A stretch of DNA of 64,000 nt from Dictyobacter formicarum (GTDB lineage Bacteria; Chloroflexota; Ktedonobacteria; Ktedonobacterales; Ktedonobacteraceae), in the NCBI RefSeq assembly GCF_016587435.1, contig NZ_BNJJ01000014.1, positions 1-64,000 of the forward strand. Reading direction: 5' to 3'. Positions 56,199 to 64,000 of the stretch are shown here, piece after piece. Within the stretch, counting starts at the first letter, position 1. Every line of letters begins with the position of its first letter. The notes below the pieces were generated by a model that made no database searches, was not told the DNA's origin, and saw only the letters and a program-made list of their open reading frames with translations. Position numbers and translations under genes: made by a program.

Positions 56199-57107
56199 AT
56201 GCGCATAATTTTTTGTGCTGATCCCTGGAATGTGCGTCAGCCTGAGCCGATGTATGCAACTGAGGTTAATGCTGTGGAGAAGCTAGATGTGCCATTTTCT
56301 TTGCTCAACTTTGAAGCTCTGGTGGAACAACACAATGAGGCCCGCGCGGTGCGCAGAATAGAGGCAGTGCCCGCGCCTGAACTGGCGATCTATCGCGGCT
56401 GGATGCTCAAACCGGAAGATTATGCTCAGTTATATGCCGCTCTTGCCGAGAAAAATCTCTTTTTAATCAATATGCCCCTGGCCTATACCCATTGCCATTA
56501 TTTGCCAGAATCCTATGCTCTGATTCGTGATTTATCCCCCCGGACCGTCTGGTTACGTATTATAGACGGCCAGATCGATTTTGATGAAATCATGCAGTTA
56601 TTGCAACCCTTTGGCTCTCAGCCGTTGATTGTCAAAGATTTTGTGAAGTCGCGTAAACACGAGTGGGCTGCTGCCTGCTATATTCCCGCGGCTTCGGATC
56701 GTGAGGCAGTAGAGTACGTGGTCATGAGTTTTGTGCGCTTGCAAGGGGAAGATTTAGCTGAAGGCCTGGTCTTTCGGGAATTCTTGCAGCTTGAGCCGCT
56801 TGGCAATCACTCAAAGAGCGGTATGCCCCTGACCAAAGAATACCGCCTGTTTTTCTGTGACGGCCAGCACCTTTTGACCATCCCTTACTGGGAAGAAGGG
56901 AGCTATGATGGTGAGCTCCCTCCTCTGGAACTGCTAGCACCCATTGCACGCCGTATTCAGAGCCGCTTCTTTACAATGGATGTGGCCAAGCAGGTGAACG
57001 GAACATGGTGCATCGTCGAGCTGGGCGATGGACAGGTAGCTGGCCTGCCCGAGCGCACCGATGTATCGGCCTTCTACCAGACATTAATCCACCTTGCCAC
57101 CCCGTAG
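56199..57107 (+). CDS. ATP-grasp domain protein (R2K/DUF4343-like)
   Basis: A 302-residue protein. The C-terminal half has the ATP-grasp pattern: LIVKDFVKSRKHEW (lysine-bearing strand), GLVFREFLQLEPLGNHSK, KEYRLFFCDG, FTMDVAKQVNGTWCIVELGDGQVAGLPE. Such proteins ligate a carboxylate to an amine or thiol. The substrate and pathway are not known. It is not a biotin carboxylase or glutathione synthase. Neighbours (crotonase, peptidases) give no clear pathway. Confidence 0.7.
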   Translation: MRIIFCADPWNVRQPEPMYATEVNAVEKLDVPFSLLNFEALVEQHNEARAVRRIEAVPAPELAIYRGWMLKPEDYAQLYAALAEKNLFLINMPLAYTHCHYLPESYALIRDLSPRTVWLRIIDGQIDFDEIMQLLQPFGSQPLIVKDFVKSRKHEWAAACYIPAASDREAVEYVVMSFVRLQGEDLAEGLVFREFLQLEPLGNHSKSGMPLTKEYRLFFCDGQHLLTIPYWEEGSYDGELPPLELLAPIARRIQSRFFTMDVAKQVNGTWCIVELGDGQVAGLPERTDVSAFYQTLIHLATP

Positions 57108-57144
57108 GCGCGTCCCTCACGTGAAGGCAACAATAAAGGTGATT

Positions 57145-58542
57145 TTATAGGTTCGGAGCTTGCCTCCGATTGTCGCCCAGGGCCATGAACATATAGCAGT
57201 TATAACGCACGGCGCGTTCGAGGTCCGCCAGTCGAATATGTTCATTGGGCGCGTGGGCTCCGCTGCCCCAATAACCAACGTTGCCGGGGGCGCTCAGGCC
57301 AGGCAGTCCCACATGGCGCTTCAGTGCATCTAGCAGCGGCAGCGAACCGCCTACGATCGGTGAGATGCTGGCCGGTTTATTGGCAAAAGCTTCGGCGATG
57401 CGTTGAATCTTCTGCACAAACGGATCATCTATGGGCGTAACCACCGGGGCCGCTGCCCCCAGCACACTCAGGTTGATATCATCATAACCCTGCTCATGCA
57501 GATAACCTCGCAGCAGCGCCAGGATCTCGTGTGGATCTTGATCGGGGACCAGCCTGAAATCAATTTTGGCCATAGCTCTGGCTGGCAGTACTGTCTTGAC
57601 TCCTTCGCCAGTGTAGCCGCTATTGAGGCCTGCGATATTGCAGGTGGGCGCAAATGCCGCGCGCTCACGCAGGGCTACACCGCTCAGCCCATCCACAAAC
57701 TGTTCTATCTGATGAGCCGCCTTTAATTGCTCATCTTTATTTTCCTGCTGCATCAGGGCCGCCAGTTGAGCTTCGGTGGGAGACTTGACCGCTGCGTAAA
57801 AGCCAGGAATGCGCACTTGTCCGGCGGGTGTGCGCAAGCTGGCCAGGGCCTGGACTAACCTCCAGGCGGCACTGGGCAGAATCGGGGCTTTGCCTGAATG
57901 GGCATCGATACCCACGCCCTGTACGTCCAACTGCACATAGAGCAGACCCTTGGTTCCGAGGTTCAGCGAAGGATGTCCTTCATCAGTGAACCCTGCTCCT
58001 TCCCAGAGACAGCCATCCGCTTGCAGTAGTTCAGTATATTTTTCGGCGATCTCTTCAAAATGGGGGCTGCCAATCTCTTCTTCACCTTCGATGATCCAGC
58101 GCAAAGTAATGGGCAGTTCGCCGTAGGTGGCGCGCAACGCTCGAATCGCCGCCAGGCGGGCCGCGATCTCACCTTTATTATCGACGGCACCGCGCGCGAA
58201 AAACTTCTCTTCGCGCACAGTTGGCTCAAATGGAGGACTATGCCAGAGGTCCAGTGGTTCTGCGGGCTGAACATCATAGTGGTTGTAGAGGAGCAAGGTG
58301 TATGGACCGCTTCCTCGCAGTTCACCATAGACGGCGGGCGGCGCCTTAGAGGTATAGTAGAGGCGTTGAGTTTGAAATCCACTCTCACTGAGCAGACGCT
58401 CAGTGAGTTCGGTCATGGCTTCAATACCATAGTTCTGGGCCGCAATACTGGGTTGCTGGCAAAGCTGTGTAAGCAGATCGATGGCTTCATCTGCATGAGC
58501 AGCCAGGTACGTGGTTGGAAGTTCAGGAGTGGAGGGCATCAT
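57145..58542 (-). CDS. M20-family metallopeptidase (dipeptidase-like), first copy
   Basis: A 465-residue zinc peptidase of the M20 family. HYDVQP (H of the metal site), GAVDNKGEIAA, and the catalytic Glu in EGEEEIGSP are present. The dimerisation domain begins near GTKGLLYVQLDVQG. GSGAHAPNEHI at the C-terminal end completes the metal site. Substrate probably di- or tripeptides. A second M20 gene lies upstream, separated by the 150-bp repeat at 58561-58710. The copies are related but not near-identical (older duplication). Confidence 0.9.
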   Translation of the reverse strand: MMPSTPELPTTYLAAHADEAIDLLTQLCQQPSIAAQNYGIEAMTELTERLLSESGFQTQRLYYTSKAPPAVYGELRGSGPYTLLLYNHYDVQPAEPLDLWHSPPFEPTVREEKFFARGAVDNKGEIAARLAAIRALRATYGELPITLRWIIEGEEEIGSPHFEEIAEKYTELLQADGCLWEGAGFTDEGHPSLNLGTKGLLYVQLDVQGVGIDAHSGKAPILPSAAWRLVQALASLRTPAGQVRIPGFYAAVKSPTEAQLAALMQQENKDEQLKAAHQIEQFVDGLSGVALRERAAFAPTCNIAGLNSGYTGEGVKTVLPARAMAKIDFRLVPDQDPHEILALLRGYLHEQGYDDINLSVLGAAAPVVTPIDDPFVQKIQRIAEAFANKPASISPIVGGSLPLLDALKRHVGLPGLSAPGNVGYWGSGAHAPNEHIRLADLERAVRYNCYMFMALGDNRRQAPNL

Positions 58543-58560
58543 GCGCCTTTCTTTCTTGTC

Positions 58561-58710
58561 GTAGGTGCGCCCCTTGCGGGCGCTTGCTTGCTACCTGCTT
58601 GAAAAACAAACAATATGGATTGATATGTATCGGATCAAACCGCTCCAAATCACCTTCCTGGTGCTTTTTCGAGCGGGAAGGATAAAAGCGCCCGCAAGGG
58701 GCGCACCTAC
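58561..58710. mobile_element. 150-bp MITE-like element with 25-bp terminal inverted repeats
   Basis: The ends 58561-58585 and 58686-58710 are exactly complementary over 25 bp (GTAGGTGCGCCCCTTGCGGG...). Each end itself contains a GCGCCC/GGGCGC hairpin. The interior has CCGCTC/GAGCGG and CACC/GGTG pairing, so the whole 150 bp can form a cruciform. No target-site duplication seen and no ORF inside. It sits between the stop of one M20 gene and the start of the other. Confidence 0.6.
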
Positions 58711-58716
58711 ATGGTC

Positions 58717-60081
58717 TTATGCCATTTTTTGCAAAAAGCTCGCAACCGTGCGAATTCCATTAAAGAATTGCTGTAGCGAGTATTTTTCGTTGGGGGCATG
58801 CAGATTGTCGTCGGGGAGTCCAAAGCCCATCAGGACGACCGGGACATTAAGTACTTCGTCAAAGAGGGCGGCGATCGGCACGGAGCCTCCTTCGCGCAAG
58901 TAGACTGGTGTGGTGTGATAGACCTCTTCCAGGGCCGCTGAGGCAGCCTGCATCACACTTGATTCAGGCGAAACCAGCACACCTTCTCCACCGTGCAGGT
59001 TGACGACTTCGACGCTGACACCAGACGGCGCAACATCTCTGACGGCCTGCTCGAAGAGGTTGAAGATCTCTTTAGATTTGAGATCCGGGGGCAGGCGCAG
59101 GCTGATTTTGGCCTTAGCCACGGCGGGAATAACGGTCTTGGCGCCTTCGCCCGTAAAGCCACCGATAATGCCATGGACTTCCAATGTTGGGCGTGCACTG
59201 ACGCGCTCTAATGGTGGATATTCGAGCTCGCCCGAGAGCTGTGAGACACCCATTTCATGCAGAAAGGCCTCATCCATATGCAGTGGGTCCTGCTCCCAGA
59301 AGGTTTTCTCTTCATGCGACGGTTTGCGCAGATGGTCATAGAGGCCGGGAATATGAATATGTCCATCGGCATCTTTTAGACGACTGATAATAATAGCCAG
59401 CGCGTGGAGGGGATTGGGAGCTACGCCGCCGTAAGTGCCTGAGTGCAGATCTTGTTTGGCACCCTGCACAATCACTTCGGTATAGATAATGCCGCGTAGA
59501 CCTGTAATTAAGGCGGGCACCCTGGGCGAGGGCATATGGGTATCGCAGATAAAAGCGGCGTCGCAGCCCAGACGCTCAGGATAGGTCTTGATATAGTGTT
59601 CGATGGATTCGCCACCAGCCTCTTCTTCGCCTTCGATCAGCACCTTAACGTTGATGGGAAGAGTGCCATTAACGCTGAACAATGTCTCTAACGCTTTAAA
59701 GACAAGCATTACCTGTCCTTTGTCGTCAGCAGCCCCGCGACCATAGATGTTGCCGTTACGAATGGTGGGATCGAAGGGAGCGCTATCCCATAGTTCGATT
59801 GGATCGACCGGCTGAACATCATAATGGCCATAGATAAGTAATGTTGGCTTGTTGCTGGCCTGCAGCCATTCTCCATAGACAAGGGGATGTCCTTTGGTCT
59901 GAATGAGCTCTGCATGTTCGATGCCGAGGCGTTTTAATTGCTCAACTGCGTATTCCGCAGCGCGCTGCACATCGCTTGTATGTTCTGGTAGTGTACTGAT
60001 GCTAGGAATACGTAGCCAGGCTTTCAGATCCTCTAAAAACTGACCCTCATGCTCCTGGATATACGTTTCAATCTGATTCAT
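58717..60081 (-). CDS. M20-family metallopeptidase, second copy
   Basis: A 454-residue M20 peptidase. YGHYDVQPVDPIELW, GRGAADDKGQVMLVFKAL and the catalytic EGEEEAGGESI motif are present; LREGGSVPIAALF and HAPNEKYSLQQF near the end provide the other metal ligand. Like the neighbouring copy it is a probable cytosolic dipeptidase. The dimerisation domain is present (FTGEGAKTVIPAVAKAK). Confidence 0.9.
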   Translation of the reverse strand: MNQIETYIQEHEGQFLEDLKAWLRIPSISTLPEHTSDVQRAAEYAVEQLKRLGIEHAELIQTKGHPLVYGEWLQASNKPTLLIYGHYDVQPVDPIELWDSAPFDPTIRNGNIYGRGAADDKGQVMLVFKALETLFSVNGTLPINVKVLIEGEEEAGGESIEHYIKTYPERLGCDAAFICDTHMPSPRVPALITGLRGIIYTEVIVQGAKQDLHSGTYGGVAPNPLHALAIIISRLKDADGHIHIPGLYDHLRKPSHEEKTFWEQDPLHMDEAFLHEMGVSQLSGELEYPPLERVSARPTLEVHGIIGGFTGEGAKTVIPAVAKAKISLRLPPDLKSKEIFNLFEQAVRDVAPSGVSVEVVNLHGGEGVLVSPESSVMQAASAALEEVYHTTPVYLREGGSVPIAALFDEVLNVPVVLMGFGLPDDNLHAPNEKYSLQQFFNGIRTVASFLQKMA

Positions 60082-60169
60082 AAGCCCTGCCTTTCATATA
60101 TGCTTCTTCTGTGCTATGGTAGCAGGGCAGGTGTGGATTGTCCAGTGTAGATGCTTAATGTAAATATCA

Positions 60170-60925
60170 TCAATATTCATTTTCAGGCGCCGTCATGGCC
60201 AGGAACTCGGTTTCGAATTGTTGCCAGGTGCGTAATTCCGCCAGGTGGGCGTCGATCTGCTGTTTTTGCTTCATCCCATCCAGCAAGAGCGCTGCGACGC
60301 GTTGCTTGAAGGTGCCCAGGTACTTTCTTTGTTCATCAGGTGCAGGCATAAAATGCAGATAAATGCGATGCGCCTCATAGAATTCGCTGCTATGAAAGAC
60401 AACGCCCAGCAGATCTGCATAGCGCTGGGCCAATGTATGGCGTGCCGCCGTAAAGAAGTCGGGTTGCAAGCTTGAAATTGTCAGGCAGCCAGCGACATGA
60501 CTGGAACGCTGAATAGGATATGCTGCGGCACTGACATTATGTAAACCTGTCGTGCCATTGACTGTGTAAACAGGTTGCTCAGGCTCGTAGGGATGGATAG
60601 CTACTACTTTGTGCATGATTACTGCCTGTCCGGCCAGCGATTCCACCCCCTGCAAGACAGCTTGCGATTCCAGGTTATTTTTCCAGGGGAATGAACCCTG
60701 TCCATAGCACTCCAGCAGGCTATATACTTTGCCATCGGCTTGCGGTGGCATGCAGCGCACGATGCGTAGCGCCATACCCTGGCGTTGGGGGTCCATGTGC
60801 GTTAGCGCCTGTTGAATGATCAAACTTGAAAGCGTCCAAAAGCGAATGCTCTCGGGAACAGTACTGCTGCCATTGAGCACATTGGTGTAGAACGCTGATG
60901 GAATTTCTACATCTTCACCCCTCAT
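60170..60925 (-). CDS. GAF-domain-like protein of unknown function
   Basis: A 251-residue protein. The segment VESLAGQAVIMHKVVAIHP, then AAAYPIQRSSHVAGCLTISSLQPDFF, resembles a GAF domain (small-molecule binding). A helical C-terminal region follows. No output domain, so it may bind a ligand or act with a separate kinase. No regulator partner seen nearby. The ribosome site is weak. Confidence 0.6.
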   Translation of the reverse strand: MRGEDVEIPSAFYTNVLNGSSTVPESIRFWTLSSLIIQQALTHMDPQRQGMALRIVRCMPPQADGKVYSLLECYGQGSFPWKNNLESQAVLQGVESLAGQAVIMHKVVAIHPYEPEQPVYTVNGTTGLHNVSAAAYPIQRSSHVAGCLTISSLQPDFFTAARHTLAQRYADLLGVVFHSSEFYEAHRIYLHFMPAPDEQRKYLGTFKQRVAALLLDGMKQKQQIDAHLAELRTWQQFETEFLAMTAPENEY

Positions 60926-61120
60926 AACCCATCTATTCCTTCTGGCTTGCCAACTACGATACTTACGTTTCTCTGCTCAAAACCACACGTAATACCAAGC
61001 ATAATTAGCCATGTTATTATAGTCAATTAAGAAGATATTAGTTTTATTTAATAAGAGTGTGCTTGAAGCCCATCACCATGGGAAGTCAGGCGCCCCTTAC
61101 AGGCACGCGGCCGCACTTTT

Positions 61121-61227
61121 TTTATTCAGACAACGGTGCAAAAAAGCACGCCGAGCGTGCTTTTTTGCACCGTTGTCTGAATAAATTTTTTGAGCGCCGA
61201 AGGCGCGTAGCGTCAGGGGCCGAAGGC
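61121..61227. repeat. palindromic element copy 3: 31-bp-arm palindrome plus right box
   Basis: Arms 61121-61151 and 61155-61185 (31 nt each) are exactly complementary around loop CGA, then TTTTT. The right box 61189-61227 is identical to that of copy 1 (49654-49692) at 38 of 39 positions. No left box in the copy-1 form. The arm sequence is unrelated to those of copies 1 and 2. Confidence 0.85.
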
Positions 61228-61460
61228 GCGAACCTTCTGGCTTTCAGACATGTTCTAATATTGATATGCATATAGTCATATATGAATGACTATTCTATGT
61301 GCTGTGAAAAAGTTGATTAAGTATATTATACATGTCTTTAGCTTTCTTATATCTATTTTCTGCCTGAAAGATGTAGTTTGTGATGTTTTTGTGAGGTTGT
61401 TGTGAAGAATTCAAAAAGTCCCGGTTATCTGTAAGGAATAGCTTAGCGGTGTTATCTCTG

Positions 61461-61469
61461 TGCTATAAT
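61461..61469 (+). promoter_or_regulatory. extended -10 promoter of mutL
   Basis: TGCTATAAT with no clear -35. Start near 61476, about 65 nt before the mutL ATG at 61540. Confidence 0.55.
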
Positions 61470-61539
61470 GCCATATGAACACTCGTTCTTATCTATTTTT
61501 GTGGAGAAACATCATCCGCCTGATTTGTGGAGTTTATAT

Positions 61540-63729
61540 ATGCCCATACGACAACTGGCACCTGATGTGGCGGCCAAAATTGCTGCCGGAGAAGTAGTAG
61601 AGCGGCCAGCTTCGGTTGTAAAGGAACTGATTGAAAATAGCATTGATGCTGGTGCGACACAGATTCGTGTTGATTTGACGCATGGTGGCCTGCAACTGAT
61701 TCGCATCACTGATAATGGGAGTGGCATCCCGGCAGAGGAGTTGCCCCTGGCCTTAGCACGCCATGCTACCAGTAAAGTATCTAATATTGATGACCTGGAA
61801 CATATCAGCTCGCTTGGTTTTCGCGGTGAGGCCCTGGCCAGTATCGCCGCCGTTGCTGAGGTGGCTTTGATGAGTCGTCCGCGCGGAGCAGAGCAAGGCG
61901 CGCAAATTAGTGCCCAGAGCGGGCAAATTTCGGATGTGACGGCTGCGGCATCGCCTGAAGGCACGACGATTACGGTGCGCAACCTATTTAGCGCGGTTCC
62001 GGCCCGCCTGAAGTTTATTAAGAGCCGCAATACCGAGATTAGCCATTGTCATCATTTATTGGAGCAATATGCGCTCGCCTATCCAGAGATACGTTTCAGT
62101 GTGTTCAGCGAGGGGCGACAGATCTTTGCGACGCCGGGCGATGGGCAACTGGCGAGCGTGCTGGTGGAGGTATACGGACTACAAATTGCTGAGCAGATGA
62201 TCCAGGTGCAGGGTGATGAGCAACCAGAGGATACAGCCTATCCTGTAATTACTGGCTATACCAGTCGTCCCACCGCTTATAAGAGTAATCGCCAGCATAT
62301 CTCCTTCTTTGTCAATCGGCGCTGGGTTCTCAGTCGTATGTTGACCTCGGCGGTAGAGGGTGCGTACCATTCTCTACTCTTGACGGGCCGCCATCCTATC
62401 GCGGTGATCAACATTCAGATCGATCCCTCTGTGTTAGATGTCAATGTGCATCCAGCTAAGACCGAGATTCGCTTTTTGAAAGAGCGCCGCGTCTATGCTG
62501 CAATCTTGCGCGCGGTGCGCGCGGCCTTATTGGAAGAGCCAGAGATGCCTCACTGGGACCCTAAACAAGAAGAGTTGGCGCCGCAGCGCTCTTTTGAAGC
62601 GCGCACGATACAGCAAGAGCGCGAGGCTGTCGAGTCGCTGGCTCTGGATATCGATGAGGAGACCGGAGAGGTCTATGAATCCGGTGGTGGTCAGCAGCCA
62701 GCCCCTATTCCAACCGCGGCCTCCCGGCGCCAGCTTCCGGCGGATAATCCCTGGATAACGGTAACGGAAGAAGAGAGCGGATCCAGACCTCCGCTGCTGG
62801 GGCGGCTCTGGCAGAGTCATATTCCTTCTCCCGAGCGTTCAACTACCGAGGCAGGCAGTCGGTCAGCGGCACGCAAACCCGCGGCCGCTGAAGAGCGGCC
62901 GGACGCCGCCACGATTGAGCCTGTCCCGCAGGATAATGTGGCGGAGGCCGCAGATGCCGCCGCTCCAGCGTTATCGCCCATTGAGCAGTTGTGGTTGCAG
63001 CGCAATGGCACACAGGCGGAGGCCGTTAATACGCCCGCTCTCGAGCCGGTGCAGCCTGCGCCGCTACCTCAGCAGGTGTCGAGGCTGGCCGCTTCGACGT
63101 CTCCTATGGAGTCAGCTATTGATGTGGTGGATCCGCATGGTACCCGCCATTTTCCCAAGGTGCGTGTCGTAGGCCAGGTAGCACAAAGCTATATCGTAAC
63201 CGAGGGCGAGGGTGGCATGTACCTGATCGATCAGCATGCCGCCCACGAGCGTATCCTGTTGGAGCGCATGGTTACCTCCTTGAAGGCGCGCACGCCTATC
63301 TCGCAGCTGTTGTTGACTCCGATCCAACTGGGGTTATCTCCCAATGAATTAGAGGCGATTGAGGACCATCAGGCACAGTTGGAGCAGATTGGTTTTAAGC
63401 TGGCCAGCGCCAGCGATGGTACCCTGGAGGTGCGCGCGGTCCCCGGCGTGCTGGTAAAGCAGATGAACGCGCGCTCCCTGCATGAATTATTGATTGAACT
63501 GAGCTCGGCAGAAAGCCTGGGCGATACAGAGACCTGGGAAGAGCGGGCCCTGGCCAATGTGGCCTGTAAAGCTGCTATCAAGGCGAACTACTTTTTGACC
63601 GTCAGTGAGATGCGTGAGATGCTTGAGCAATTGGAGCAGACCAAAGCGCCTTTTAGTTGCTGTCATGGTCGTCCCACGATGGTGCATTTTGGATTGAATG
63701 CCCTGGCTCGTGCATTTGAGAGGCGTTAG
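61540..63729 (+). CDS. mutL: DNA mismatch repair protein MutL
   Basis: MutL (729 aa) is the GHKL ATPase linking MutS to strand incision. The ATG at 61540 gives MPIRQLAPDVAAKIAAGE with GTGGAG 8 nt upstream; an in-frame ATG at 61468 adds a non-homologous segment. ATPase motifs KELIENSIDAGAT, DNGSGIP, RHATSKV and GFRGEALASIAAV are intact. A long Pro/Ala/Glu linker (bases about 62560-63110) precedes the C-terminal domain. That domain has DQHAAHERILLE, the metal-binding motif of nuclease-active MutL, so the protein probably nicks DNA itself. Near the end CCHGRPTM replaces the common CPHGRP form. Confidence 0.95.
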   Translation: MPIRQLAPDVAAKIAAGEVVERPASVVKELIENSIDAGATQIRVDLTHGGLQLIRITDNGSGIPAEELPLALARHATSKVSNIDDLEHISSLGFRGEALASIAAVAEVALMSRPRGAEQGAQISAQSGQISDVTAAASPEGTTITVRNLFSAVPARLKFIKSRNTEISHCHHLLEQYALAYPEIRFSVFSEGRQIFATPGDGQLASVLVEVYGLQIAEQMIQVQGDEQPEDTAYPVITGYTSRPTAYKSNRQHISFFVNRRWVLSRMLTSAVEGAYHSLLLTGRHPIAVINIQIDPSVLDVNVHPAKTEIRFLKERRVYAAILRAVRAALLEEPEMPHWDPKQEELAPQRSFEARTIQQEREAVESLALDIDEETGEVYESGGGQQPAPIPTAASRRQLPADNPWITVTEEESGSRPPLLGRLWQSHIPSPERSTTEAGSRSAARKPAAAEERPDAATIEPVPQDNVAEAADAAAPALSPIEQLWLQRNGTQAEAVNTPALEPVQPAPLPQQVSRLAASTSPMESAIDVVDPHGTRHFPKVRVVGQVAQSYIVTEGEGGMYLIDQHAAHERILLERMVTSLKARTPISQLLLTPIQLGLSPNELEAIEDHQAQLEQIGFKLASASDGTLEVRAVPGVLVKQMNARSLHELLIELSSAESLGDTETWEERALANVACKAAIKANYFLTVSEMREMLEQLEQTKAPFSCCHGRPTMVHFGLNALARAFERR

Positions 63730-63734
63730 AACGT

Positions 63735-64000
63735 ATGCTTGCTGATGTGTTAACATCGGCTGCCAGCTGGTTGGGTGAGCGCTCTTTGCTGACCTATGTG
63801 GTTCCCGAAGAGCTTAGCGAGGAGTTACGTGTAGGCCAGCTGGTTGCCGTGCCATATGGGGAGCGTCTGGTTGAAGGCATTGTCTGGACTACCAACCAGG
63901 ATGAATGGGTGGAGCTTGAGCCGGGTGAGGAGCTACGCCCGATTCATACTATTCTGGATGCTGAACCTGCCTTGCAGGGACACCAGATGGCCCTGGCCCA
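63735..64000 (+). CDS. priA: primosomal protein N' (PriA), N-terminal part
   Basis: The frame opens at the ATG 63735, 5 nt after the mutL stop, and runs off the window (88 codons). The translation begins MLADVLTSAASWLGERSLLTY and continues VVPEELSEELRVGQLVAVPY, GERLVEGIVWTTN. This is the 3'-end-binding domain of PriA, the helicase that restarts replication forks. The order mutL-priA and the ssb gene nearby fit replication-repair genes. Only the N-terminus can be judged. Confidence 0.85.
   Translation, partial: MLADVLTSAASWLGERSLLTYVVPEELSEELRVGQLVAVPYGERLVEGIVWTTNQDEWVELEPGEELRPIHTILDAEPALQGHQMALA

Larger units (their letters stand above)
60926..61539. other. 614-nt divergent spacer with palindromic element and mutL promoter
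   Basis: Contains palindromic element copy 3 (61121-61227) and an extended -10 TGCTATAAT (61461-61469) upstream of mutL. No credible gene. Confidence 0.5.

Noticed and set aside
58561..58710. Insertion sequence with transposase
   Set aside because: Only 150 bp and no ORF; kept as a MITE-like element at most.

Overview
The window reads as a bacterial chromosome from the phylum Chloroflexota, most probably class Ktedonobacteria. That placement is an inference. It rests on moderate GC content, a beta' subunit with a long coiled-coil insertion, Cys-rich (zinc-type) S4, S14, S18, L24 and L36, a Firmicutes-like insertion in S12, and several ribosomal proteins with large low-complexity extensions. 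No rRNA gene is present to confirm it. There are no tRNA genes, phage genes, transposases or CRISPR arrays that I can see.

Bases 1-30.5 kb form one long + strand information-processing cluster. It runs rpoB (3' part), rpoC, the str genes (rpsL, rpsG, fusA, tuf), the S10 genes (rpsJ to rpsQ), the spc genes (rplN to secY, adk), the alpha genes (infA, rpmJ, rpsM, rpsK, rpsD, rpoA, rplQ), then truA, rplM and rpsI, and ends at a strong bidirectional terminator at 30.5 kb. The order is the classical one, except that map is absent between adk and infA. Unusually long, hairpin-rich spacers separate rpsL/rpsG (584 nt), fusA/tuf (320 nt), rplF/rplR (434 nt) and adk/infA (479 nt).

Bases 30.6-47.6 kb are mixed. 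ilvE and an arginase lie on the minus strand, divergent from a glutamate/leucine-type dehydrogenase, so arginine and amino-acid nitrogen metabolism sit together. Next come hemW-recJ, a membrane-anchored parvulin-like foldase, the rpsF-ssb-rpsR operon with its own promoter and structured leader, a polytopic GT-C-like membrane protein, rpmI-rplT without infC, a TrmH/SpoU-family RNA methyltransferase, and an orphan methyl-accepting chemotaxis protein. Bases 47.8-64 kb carry a biotin carboxylase, signal peptidase I, a PHP phosphoesterase with RNase Y, a PIG-V-like mannosyltransferase, a Nudix hydrolase with a non-consensus box, a crotonase, an ATP-grasp protein, two M20 peptidases, a GAF-like protein, mutL and the start of priA.

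The most unusual features are not genes. Intergenic spaces hold a set of very long, perfect or near-perfect palindromes. Two have 31-bp arms with a 3-nt loop (49588-49652, 61121-61185) and one has 30-bp arms with a 7-nt loop (55166-55232). Their arm sequences are unrelated, but conserved flanking boxes recur: a 31-nt left box at 49548 and 55124, and a 39-nt right box with 38/39 identity at 49654 and 61189. Other observations are a 150-bp MITE-like element with 25-bp inverted ends, a recurring extended -10 motif TGCTATA(A/C)T, promoters followed at once by terminator-like hairpins (gdhA, infA), and large insertions in L3, L17 and L18 with repetitive tails on S3, S5 and S6.
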